From Biscogniauxia marginata (Eukaryota; Ascomycota; Sordariomycetes; Xylariales; Xylariaceae): a stretch of 64,000 bases of DNA. Under the pieces are notes generated by a model. That model was not told where the DNA came from, made no database searches, and saw nothing but the letters and a program-made list of their open reading frames with translations. Within the stretch, counting starts at the first letter, position 1, and each line of letters starts with the position of its first letter. Location of the stretch: NCBI GenBank assembly GCA_022695795.1, contig MU404168.1, forward strand, positions 62,001 to 126,000, in the 5' to 3' direction. Position numbers and translations under genes: made by a program. Positions 47,795-57,850 of this stretch are shown piece by piece.

Positions 47795-49465
47795 TCATTG
47801 CCCCCCAGCTTCGGGTTCAGTGTAAGGGGCATCCTCCTTATACACAGGATATTTATAAGCAGATCCGGGGTGATCATCTCTAAGACCCTTCTGACCCTTT
47901 CCGTAAATTTTCTCGCGAGCAGTAAGAACTTCATCATCACCTGGCAAATCCGGGTATATGCCTCTCCGTCTCAGTTCCGGAATGAGCAGATCAACTAAGT
48001 CCTCAAAGGACCCTGGAGTTGTGGCATATGCAATATTGAACCCATCAAGATCGCCCTCAGTAACCCATTTCTCTAGCTCATCTGCTACAGTCTGGGGGCT
48101 TCCGATTGCAACAGGACCCAGACCACCGATTGATGCCCGTTCAGCAATAACACGTGTCGTCCATTTAGGAATCTTCTCACTAGTAGTCGTGAAAGACTCG
48201 AGAATGCTGCGTACCTTATGTACTTCTACTGAGTCAGCAGCAGTGATCTCTTGATCCAGGGGCAATTTTGATAGATCGATGCCTGTCCAGCCACTGACTA
48301 GCACAAGGCCACCAACAACCGAAGTGTACTTCTTGAGCTCCTCGTACTTGGCTTTGGCCTCTTCGTCAGTACGACCCAAGATAGGGGTAAATGTTGCAAA
48401 GAATTTGATTGATCTGGGATCACGCCCTTGTTTTTCCGCCAGATTCCTGATGTTATCAATCTTTGGACGAAGCACTTTTGGTGAGTGCGAGGATACAAAA
48501 ATTGCCTCGGCATGGATAGAAGCAAACTCGGACCCTGCAGCAGACGTCCCGGCCTGGAAAAGTAAAGGGGTCCGCTGAGGAGAAGGGTCTACGATGTGTC
48601 GGGTGCTCAATTTGAAATATTTTCCTTGGTGGTTTATAGTCCGGATCTTATCAGGGTCGGCCCAACTGTCGTTTGCTGGATCCGGCGCGACTGCGTCGTC
48701 AGCCCATGAGCCTTCCCACAGTCTGGGAAATTATGAGCAAGTATACATTCGCGGTGACAGCATCCACACTTACTTGTAGAGCACTCGAAGGTATTCGTCA
48801 GCTTGCCGGTAGCGTTCATCATGCTCGATGGGGTTATCTAGCCCAATCGCTTTGAAAGCTGCCTTTTTCCACGATGTGACGATATTCCAGCCTATGCGAC
48901 CCTTTGTGAAGTGGTCAAGGGTTGAGAATCGTTTAGCCAGAAGGAATGGCGGTTCAAAACTTGTAGAAGCTGTGATCGCGAACGTAAGATTCTTTGTTAC
49001 AGCTGCCATAGCAGTGATTGGCTATATTCCCTCTTAGCATTGATTTGGGTTTGTGTATTTACTGTGAAAATAATAAAACAATAATATAAAAACTTACAAT
49101 GGACGGGTCAGTAATCGGCCATTGAGCCGCTCTCCTAATACAGTTATCGAGACTGTTTTCGTAGGTATCGTAGCCCCCATAAGTATCAGCAAGGAATAGA
49201 CCGTTGATTCCTCCCCTCTCAAGCAGCTTCGCTAGTTCAATCCAGTAATTGAGATCGCGCTTCGTGGCAGACTTATCCACTGGGTTCTGTTCGAGATGTC
49301 AGAACTCAGTACGCTTACGCTAGAATATCATATTTAGTGCTTGACCTTCCATTGGCCCGGCGAAATATGGCCTATAGTAGACATGTCGAATGCATTGATC
49401 AAGATATGCTTTTTGCCATTTGGTAGCTGGTGCTCAGTCTGAGCTTGATTCTCCTGAGATGACAT
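47795..49465 (-). CDS. FMN-dependent monooxygenase, NtaA/SnaA/DszA family (paralogue 3)
   Basis: Four exons (49465-49346, 49286-49098, 49021-48774, 48722-47795) give 494 residues. The first ATG with family-like sequence is MSSQENQ; the frame is open 19 codons further up without a better start. Segments in order are INAFDMSTIGHISPGQWK, GLFLADTYGGYDTY, TASTSFEPPFLLAKRFSTLD, GRIGWNIVTSW, RHIVDPSPQRTPLLFQAG, TPILGRTDEEA, SGWTGIDLS, GFNIAYATTPGSFEDLV and PELRRRGIYP. The first donor (GTCAAG) is unusual but is needed to reach NPVDKSATKRDLNYW. It resembles paralogue 2 closely in layout (the GWTGIDL and PSPQRTPL blocks occur in both), so the pair probably arose by an older duplication. The reaction is FMNH2-dependent oxygenation; the substrate is unknown. 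Confidence 0.93.
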
Positions 49466-50311
49466 TGTTATCGTGTGTCCGTCGTATCTTGGTCCAAGAA
49501 AAATTGACTTGTAGCGAGGCAAACTAATATTGAACTGTTAATTCAAAGAACAACTTCATGCTTCACTCTGCTGGTGGTGTTGGAGACAACGGGTTTATCA
49601 CGGCCCCTCTATTCGTGCCACACCAATCAGTTGGCGTGCTTAATACTAGCGATGATGCCATATGGGTGAAGTGGTATGTCATGCATATGGTTGGAGACAA
49701 CATGAACTACTACTCTACTTCATCCGATCTCGCTTGATGACAACATGTAGCGTCACTGTATATTCTGAATCAAGTAATTCACATTCTGCTGAATATGGTA
49801 TCACATAGAAGATTATGAAGCTGAACAGCTTGTATAGCACTCTCTCAATTACAGAATTTCACAACATTAGTAACTTTAGTCATTTAAATATCAATACAAT
49901 GATATTCCCGTAGAGGGTATAATCTGATAAAGCTGGCAGCTAGATATTCTATCTTACGACTACGTCTCGGCTGATGTATTTATCCCCCGCCACCATACAC
50001 AACGTTCATTGATAGATAATCTTTAGCATTTTCTATTAAATAGTAATATAACCATCGCGGTATGTTTATAATATTTAAAGACTCTTAAACTTAAACGAAG
50101 CCAAGTGTCACACTATGTTACTGGATATCTCTCTTGTACTTTTGACTCATTCACTCTCCTGTGTCAGTTTCTCTAGGAGTTTTGGTACCCCAGGCTAATC
50201 CTGGGTTCGTGGATGAAATCACATTCTCTTCCTCTGAATCCACCTGGTTAACTTTAGACCTATTTTCTTCGTTAGCAAATGAACCCCAAAGTCATAACTC
50301 TTTGAATTCAC
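49466..50311. other. Intergenic spacer
   Basis: Promoter of the third FMN monooxygenase and 3' flank of the permease; AT-rich, no gene seen. Confidence 0.6.
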
Positions 50312-51928
50312 TCACTGCTCTCGCTTTAGGTACAGCCTAAGAGCATGCGTTGCAATGATCAGAAGAATGGCACACCCTAGGCAAAATGCAAAGCCTTTAG
50401 GATATCTCGTGGCTTCGACAGTCGGAAAGACAAGCAGAGGTGTCCATGCTGTCGTTGACTGAGAAACTATATTAATAAGCACCAGTGCGAATGATCGTTC
50501 TGCTGGCGAATCACGCAGTTGAGTATTAACCCATCCGTGAAGAACACTTGACATAGAAGCAGACGCGTAGATGGTGGAGAACGCCAACCACTTGGCCGAT
50601 TCTGGAACGTCCCAGATGACGAGAATGATGAGCCCAATGCTGTTCCAGGTGTGAGCAAGGGTAATGGCCCAAGCAGGACCTAGGAGAAGGTCCGACGAGA
50701 AACACACGAAAAGTGTGTAGAATATCCCAAGTCCTGGAGCAATTGTTCCTAGCTCATTAACATGGGCCTCCGAATATCTTCCCAAGCTCTTGAGCCATAG
50801 GAGGAATGTCCCAGCACCGGCATGAAGTCCTGCGTTCCAGAACAAAATATCCACGCAAATGATACCCCAGAACTTCGGCTTTCGCAGGATAGATTTCAAA
50901 TTTACCAGCTTGAACTTTCCATCCGAGACATGCCCAGATCTCTCTAATCGCTTCTTTCCGACGTCGATGTCATGCTGGTTTAAAACCAGACGATTTGGTT
51001 TATCCGGGGTTCCAGGGATCACAAACCATCCAAGCACTCCGACAGGGATGGTGATGAGAGCACATATGATATACATCCATCTCCAGCCAGCAAGGCCGTT
51101 TACTCCGTGCAATCTCGCGGATGCCCCGGCTTGTATGAAACCTGCAGTCAATGTGCCAAGGGATAAACCAATATAAAACATGCCTCCACGACGTCCTATC
51201 TCGTCCCCGCGATACCAAGAACCTATATATGTATTAGTCTTCTGTCATTCAAACATCGTGTCAGGGTTTGTACCAAAAAGGTAGTGCATGACGGGGAAGT
51301 ACGCAGCCTGTAGAAATTCAGTAATACTTCTTTAGTTCTCGGTTCGAGCATCTTACCTCAAACCACCCAACAAGAAAACGATAAGCGGCCAATTCTGCGA
51401 ATCCACTCGACCGAAATTGCAGCAGAGTGAAAATACCCCAAGCGACATCGAGGAATGGGATGAGAAAATTTAGCGGGATATACGTGAGTAGAAATAAGAA
51501 GGGTATTTGCCCTGTCACAGCGCCCACGACATAGAACGTTTGCAACTGGACAAGCTCGTTCCCTTCAAAGCCGAGGTCCTCTTTCAGACCCGATACGTAG
51601 GCGTTATCTAGGGATGTCAGATACTAATGGAGGAGACATGAGGAGTGAACGAACTGAGGTTTGCCTGATCAATGTACTTGACCCAGTAGGATAGCACAGC
51701 ACTACCCGTAGATGAGAGTCAGTATGTTTATTCTTCAAATTATTCAACGCTCCCTATCTCAGCCCATTTTGAGCTCTGTATGTCATGAAAAGGTGCACAT
51801 TCTTCTTGGTGCACATACTATGGAACAACGAGCCAGTCGAGCTTAGTGATGAAGCGACGCTCCTCTTCGGTGTCTTCTTCGGTAAACCAGGTGAACTGGT
51901 ACCATTTTCGTTTAGTTTCCTCCGCCAT
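50312..51928 (-). CDS. Allantoate permease (Dal5) family MFS transporter
   Basis: Five exons (51928-51819, 51701-51655, 51607-51357, 51307-51274, 51222-50312) encode 450 residues with all phases consistent; exons 2 and 4 are 47 and 34 nt. The N-terminus is acidic and cytosolic (FTEEDTEEERRFITKLD). Family signatures follow: [26 protein letters not shown] (built over two introns), RFLVGWFEAAYFPVMHYLFGSWYRGDEIGRR (over two more), then GWRWMYIICALITIPVG and IPGTPDKPNR. Typical Dal5-type proteins are about 500-550 residues, so this one is short, mainly in the C-terminal half. The family carries organic anions such as allantoate, nicotinate, biotin precursors and other carboxylates into the cell. 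Divergent from the Baeyer-Villiger gene; likely the uptake system of the cluster. Confidence 0.92.
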
Positions 51929-52498
51929 ATTTTGCGGTGGGCGCTTTTGAGGTAGATTGACAGGTGCCTAGGAGCATCTGAGAATGCATTGAAAAACTTG
52001 ATGAATGCCTCGATATTGTCTACCGTTGAATGTTATATACCTACTGCCAAGTATGCCGTACGTCCCCCTTGACCATGTCGCCTCCATGTCGCCTCCATTT
52101 ATCGCGACCCTCATTCGTGCTACCTGCCCAGATCCCCTGGGCAAATACAAATAACGCGACTACATACTATGGGTGCACATTTATGTATGGCATAATTCCG
52201 AATTGCTGTGGTGTGACTGATAAGCCTGTTTCATTGACTGTTCTAAGAGTGGAGCAAGATTGCGCTGGTCCGGACTCGGGCTATAGGCCCGGTTGCGTGA
52301 CGAACCCGGGAGATGGTGTAAGCACGCTTTCGTGAACGGACGGTTCGACATCGGAGAAGCCCGCACATCGAAGCTCGGGGTTCCGTGCTACATATACGTC
52401 CGATCCAGAAGTTATCTAGCTTAAATTCGCTCTATCAAGTCTTGAAGTCGGGATTATTCGCATTACCACTTCATCAAAGTGTTCGCTCGAACTCAGAG
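51929..52498. promoter_or_regulatory. Bidirectional promoter, permease and Baeyer-Villiger monooxygenase
   Basis: The 570 bases between two outward start codons must hold both promoters. At 52277-52291 lies the perfect palindrome CGGGCTATAGGCCCG, i.e. CGG-N9-CCG, the kind of inverted half-site pair bound by Zn(II)2Cys6 dimers. A CCCGGG follows about 15 bases on. The block around 52255-52350 is clearly more GC-rich than the rest of the spacer. Confidence 0.5.
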
Positions 52499-54445
52499 AT
52501 GACCGCCGAAGACATCAAAGATACACACGCGGGAGGCAGCGCCACAGTGCCTGCCAATGCCCCTCAGGATGCACAAGTCACAAGCAATGGGGTAAACGGA
52601 TTGAATACATACCCAATAGAATCTCAAGATCTCTCTTCGCGCTTCAGGACCCTAGATCTCGTAGATCGCTACATCGATGAGCCGAGGAAACTTCGGGTCA
52701 TAGTTATTGGAGCCGGGATTGCAGGTCTTATCGCAGGAGTACTATTGCCTGCCAAAGTCCCCGGCATTGAGCTTACGATCATCGAGAAGAACGAAGATGT
52801 GGTATGTTCTTAAATACATGTTCTATCCCATCGAGTTTATCATTTGTCAGAAAAGAATACAGCCTTGAGATCCAGAAGTTACTGATCCTAAATTGTATGG
52901 TAGGGTGGCACGTGGTTTGAGAATGTGTACCCTGGTGTCCGTTGTGACATACCGGCTCATGTCTATCAGACTAGCTTCGAGCCAAACCCACAGTGGTCGG
53001 AAGAGTTTGCACAAGGTAAGGAGATAAGAGAGTATTGGCAGCACATTGCACGTAAATACGAGGTGTACAAGTACATAAAGCTCTCACACAAGGTCGAAAG
53101 CTTGGAGTGGAAGGATGCGGATAGCGTATGGGAAGTTCAAGTCACCGACTTGAAAGCCAACAAGACCTCGACGCAGGTTGCCGATTTTGTAATCACTGCG
53201 ATTGGTCGTTTCAACGCATGGAAGCTACCAGATTATCCAGGGATCAACGAATTTCAGGGTATACTGAGACATGCGTCCAATTGGGATCCCAATTACGATC
53301 CGACCGGGAAGAAAGTTGCCGTGATCGGTAATGGTGCAAGTGGCATCCAGCTGGTTTCCCATATCCAGCAACGTGTCGCCCGGCTAGATCATTACGCGAG
53401 AAACAGGACCTGGATCGCAGCGTCATTTGCGGGTGACACAACATCTCTCAAACCTAAACTTATCCCAGAAGATCTCAAAGAAAGCTTCAAGGACCTCGAT
53501 GTGTATACGAAATGGAGAAAGGAATTTGAAGACAAATATTGGAGGGGTGCTCAGACATGGGTGAAGGGCTCCTACCGGAATATAGAAGACCGGAAGAAAA
53601 TCATCGAATACATGAAGGAGCATCTCACAAAGAAGCCCGAGTTGCTAGATTCTCTGATACCGGACTTTGACCCTCATTGTCGACGCCTAACACCCGGACC
53701 TGGCTACCTCGAGGCTATCACCTCGGATAACGTTGAATACATACAGACACACATTAAACGGTTCACGAAAACCGGGATCGAGACGGTTGACGGCCGGCAC
53801 CGTGAAGTTGACGCTATTTTCTGCGCGACGGGAGCAAATGTTGACATGATACAGCCATTCAGAATCACAGCCAGGGGCAAAGATTTATCCAGCGTGTGGG
53901 GAAAAGGAGGCGATCCCGGTTTTCCGTACACCTACCTCGGGACAGCGACCCCCGGATTTCCAAACCTTCTCTTCTTGCATGGGCCCAACGCCTCGGGACG
54001 TTCTGGAAGTGTTCCTCACAGTATTGAATCACAGATCACGTTCTTCGCTAGGATCTTACGTAAAGTCAGTCGCGAAGGTATCAAGTCAATCACACCGTCC
54101 CAGCGGGCAGCAGACGATTTTGTGGAATATAGTGATGCGTTCTTTAAAACGACTGTCTTATCCCAGAACTGTAGTTCTTGGTACAACGGCGGCACCCCAG
54201 GCGCGCGTATTCATGGCCTATGGCCTGGGAGCGGAGCACACGTTGGCACTATACACCGCGAACCGAGATGGGAAGACTGGGAATACGAGTACTTGAGTGA
54301 TACCGGTAACCGGTTCATATGGTATTTTGGACTCGGAACTACTAAGAAGGAGGCCGACGAGTCATCAGATATGACATCGTACATCAAGAATCCCGCTACT
54401 ATTGATTTACGAGACTTGCAAGAGAGCTGGTGGAGTATCCCCTAA
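52499..54445 (+). CDS. Baeyer-Villiger-type flavin monooxygenase
   Basis: Exons 52499-52801 and 52904-54445 join in phase (GTATGT donor, GGTAG acceptor) to 614 residues. The ATG is the first in frame. Motifs in order: FAD loop IGAGIAG (70-76), GGTW built at the start of exon 2 (102-105) followed by YPGVRCDIPAHVYQ, the Baeyer-Villiger fingerprint FQGILRHASNWD (218-229, FxGxxxHxxxW), the NADPH loop IGNGASG near 243, IFCATGANVD, and GPNASGRSGSVPHSIESQ. Class B enzymes of this type insert oxygen next to a carbonyl, giving esters or lactones, or oxidise heteroatoms. The family is large in ascomycetes and includes both detoxifying and biosynthetic members. It shares a promoter with a permease and ends 300 bases before the AT-rich repeat block. 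Confidence 0.93.
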
Positions 54446-54755
54446 GTAACGGAGAGAATAGAACAGATTATACAGCCACCCCTATATTCTTCAATACATG
54501 ACCATATTTACCTAGAGAACATCATGTTGAACTCCGTGATTAGAGACAATGTATATGTTGGTTTTAGGAAAAATGTGTTATGCGCCTTAGCTTAGTGAGG
54601 CTTATATTTCACCAGTATAAAAACGGGCCATGCTCGATTTATCTTTTTTGTTGGTATGCAAATAAGGACTCTATGATAATCACATATATAGAGACGAAGA
54701 CAAGGGGATACAATTCCTGACGGTGTTGGTGGTTGTTACTACGGTGGCCCATTAG
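54446..54755. other. 3' flank and boundary to AT-rich block
   Basis: Ordinary composition until about 54755, then the repeat block begins. No gene was seen. Confidence 0.6.
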
Positions 54756-55098
54756 AGCGCATCCGTCAAAACCCCAAAACCCCAATTAGCCAAAACCTGA
54801 ATTGGCCAATTCGCGATTTAGCAAATATAAGTTTTGGGGTAATTAATAATAATAATTTTTTAAAAGTTGTGCATTAAAGTAAATAAAAATCAGAAAAATA
54901 TCGGGTTTTTAGTTTTAAAATACTAATTTCTTAATTTAATTTTTAAAATAAAACGTATAACGTACCACACAAGCGAGTAAACGAAACAAGTTCGCGAACG
55001 AAATTTTATAGTTATTACACTTTTAATTATTAAAAATTATTTACGTCGTATCGAAATTAATTAATAATTACTATTATTCGAATCGTTTTATTTAGCTT
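54756..55098. mobile_element. Terminus of a decayed DNA transposon
   Basis: From about 54756 the sequence has the look of a transposon end. ACCCCAAAAC (54771-54780) and GTTTTGGGGT (54831-54840) are perfect inverted arms, and the palindrome AATTGGCCAATT sits between them. Beyond it the DNA becomes strongly AT-rich with C kept mainly in CG. No matching opposite terminus was found in the window. The Tc1/mariner-like element that follows may be inserted into this one. Confidence 0.4.
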
Positions 55099-56900
55099 TA
55101 TACTTTAAAAACTAAATACCTTTTTTATATTAAATATTTAGTTTTTTAAAACGTGATTTATATTATTTAATTTATTATATTTTCCGAGTTAAAGCTTTTT
55201 AAAATTAAAATAATAAATAAATAATAAATAAAATTAATTATAACTCTTCGAAATCTAAATTATTAAATATTTTTTTATTTGTTATATAAATACATATATT
55301 ATAATTAAATTAATTATATATATTATATCGTTTTTATTTAATTATTACTCTTTTTTGAGGCCTTTTTTTTATTAATTATAATATTATTTTTTTAACTTAT
55401 AAAGTTATTTCTTTTTTTATATTAAGTAATTCTTTTATTTATAACTATTTATTTTTAATTTTATGTTGCTTATTAAAAATGTGATTTATTTCTCGAAAAC
55501 GAGTAATTTTATCTCGTAATAAAAACACTTTATATATTAATATTAAAGTAATTTTTATAAATTAATTATAAACATTTATAATACTTATAAAAAAACTTTT
55601 TTAATACTTTTTAATTTTATTTATAATATAATTAAATTATAAAAATACTTCGTAAATTATTATAAATATTTTAACTTTTTAAAATACTTAATTTATATTA
55701 AAGTCGAGAAAAAATATACGTGCTTTTTATATAAAAAGTAATATAATAATAACTTTTTTTAAATTAAAAAGAATTAATTTAATTACGCGAAATTTAATTT
55801 ATATATTCGAAATAATTATTATAATAACGAAAACTTTTATAAAGTTAATTAAAAAGTTTTTTTTATAACATAAATATAATAATAATTTATTAAACTTTAT
55901 AAATAATTATTATATATTTACTTTAAAATATTAAAATTTATATAACGAATAATTAAATATATAAAATATAATAATATTTTTTAAAGTTAATAAAATAATA
56001 ATTCTCGTAATTATTTAAAATTAAAAGGCGCGTAGTTTTTTTCGTTTTTTTTTATGTATTTATAAAAATGCTTTATAAAATCTATATTAAATTTATTTAT
56101 AATTTAATTATTATTTAATATTATAATTTTGTTTTTTAATAATAATAAATTATCGCGATATTACAAAGTAAAGTGTTTTTTTAATTAAAATAATATATAA
56201 TAATAAAAAATAATTAATATTATTTATAATTTAAATAATTATAACTTATTTTTAATTATTTTATTAAGTTTATTATAATTATTTATATCGTTTTATATTT
56301 ATTATTATTATATTAATTTTAGTAATTATTTTAATTATAAATTTTATTTCGTTAAAATTATATATTTAATATTATATTTTGTAATTGTATTATATATTAA
56401 TTTATATTATTTTCGGTATATATTTAAATTTTTATAAAAAGCTTTTTAATTAATTATTTATTTATTTAAATGCGTTTAAAAGGTTTTTTATCACCGTATA
56501 AAATTAAAAGCTTAGTTTTATTTAACGCGCTTCACGTTATAATCGTGTAATAAGATATTTATTATTTTAATAATATAATAAAAACGAAAATAAAATAACC
56601 GATTATTTAAATTAATAATATGTTAAATAATTATAGCTTTTTCGTGAAATATAATTTTTCGGAAATTTAATATAACGATTAATCGCGTAAATATGCTTTT
56701 AAATTGTCGTTATAATATAATATTTTTAGTTATTAAATTAAATTAATTAATATAAAAAATAAAAAATATATATATATAATTATAGTTTTACGCGTTTTAA
56801 AAATAATAATAAATATATTAATTTTTAATTAAATAATATAAATTACGCTTTAAAAAACTAAATATTTAATATAAAAAAAGTATTTAATTTTTAAAGTATA
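55099..56900. mobile_element. Tc1/mariner-sized element with ~72-bp inverted repeats, RIP-decayed
   Basis: The 72 bases at 55099-55170 and those at 56829-56900 are inverted copies with about ten mismatches, nearly all C/T or G/A. The ends abut TA dinucleotides. A total of about 1.8 kb, inverted ends and TA flanks fit Fot1/pogo-type transposons of fungi. No transposase frame survives; the interior is almost pure A/T with C restricted to CG, as RIP at CpA leaves it. Low complexity makes chance matching a concern, but the length of the match argues for a real repeat. Confidence 0.5.
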
Positions 56901-56902
56901 TA

Positions 56903-57315
56903 TAACGAACCTCCCTGTGTATTCCTAGTTAGCTGACTTCACAGGTAATTACGTACTAGGTTTTCTTAATTTAAAGGTAATAATGGATTAAGATTAGTTT
57001 AAGTGATTTACAATATTTTATTCGTTAGAAAAATTTCACGGTACTTTTACTATAATATTAAAAAGTAATTATAGCCTTAAATTAATAATTAAGGAATTAA
57101 AATAAACGACTAGATATATAAGAAATTCTAATTTATTTATATTTCATTCTTTATAAGGAGTAACACTTATATTCTCTTTAATTCTTAAGAGTTTAATAAA
57201 GAATCTTAATATTCTTTTTAATTTTTAAGAGTTTAATAAAAAATTCCTTTTAAAGTTATATAACCTTAAATCACATAATTAACTTAATTCCTTTTACCTT
57301 TATTAGTTTGTAACA
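56903..57315 (+). repeat. LTR, forward orientation (decayed)
   Basis: Begins TATAACGAACCTCC and ends at TTTGTAACA. It aligns, as the reverse complement, to 63606-63973 over its full length, with differences mostly C/T or G/A. Ends of the form TG(T)AACGAACC...GGTTCGTAACA, with TG turned to TA by RIP, are typical retrotransposon LTR termini. Confidence 0.6.
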
Positions 57316-57479
57316 TTATATCTCCCTTTTAAATGGTTTTATTTTTAAAACTTTTTTTCTTGGTAACCTTTCATTTTAATTATGTTATTTTATCGTGTTA
57401 TTAAGAATATGCAAATAAGTTCAAAGAAAAGGAATTCCTTTAAATACTAATACGAACTAGTCACCGCCATCGATTAATT

Positions 57480-57850
57480 TAGATATATAATTATGCCTTA
57501 TACTTGCTATTTTAAAAGAGGCTTATTATGCAAGATATTAAAAGACCGAAAGAAATGTTAGAATTATAACGAAGTTAATACTACTTCTTATAATGGTAAT
57601 TATATTTCCTTAAAATCCCTTTAAAACATTTAAAAAGAAAAACTTAAGATTAACCGAGAAAAATGGGTAATTATTTAATAACTTTAGGAATTATTAAGTA
57701 AAATTACGCGGTTAAATTATTAATCCGAATAGTTATATAAACATAAGGTTTAATTTATTTGACGCGGGCTTTAAAATCTAAATAAGTTAGAAAATTAAAA
57801 ACATATTAAGGAAGAATAAAGGCGTTTTTAAGCCGAATAATAATCCTTAA
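57480..57850 (+). pseudogene. Decayed Cys-containing accessory ORF, opposite to pol
   Basis: On the plus strand just inside the left LTR a broken frame reads PYTCYFKRGLLCKILKDRKKC, then lysine/glutamate-rich helix-like sequence with stops. It resembles small basic Cys-motif proteins often found with fungal gypsy-like repeats. It is antisense to the pol remnants. The assignment rests on pattern only. Confidence 0.4.

Noticed and set aside
52255..52350. GC-rich block considered as a tRNA gene
   Set aside because: It cannot be folded into an acceptor, D, anticodon and T arm with conserved positions.
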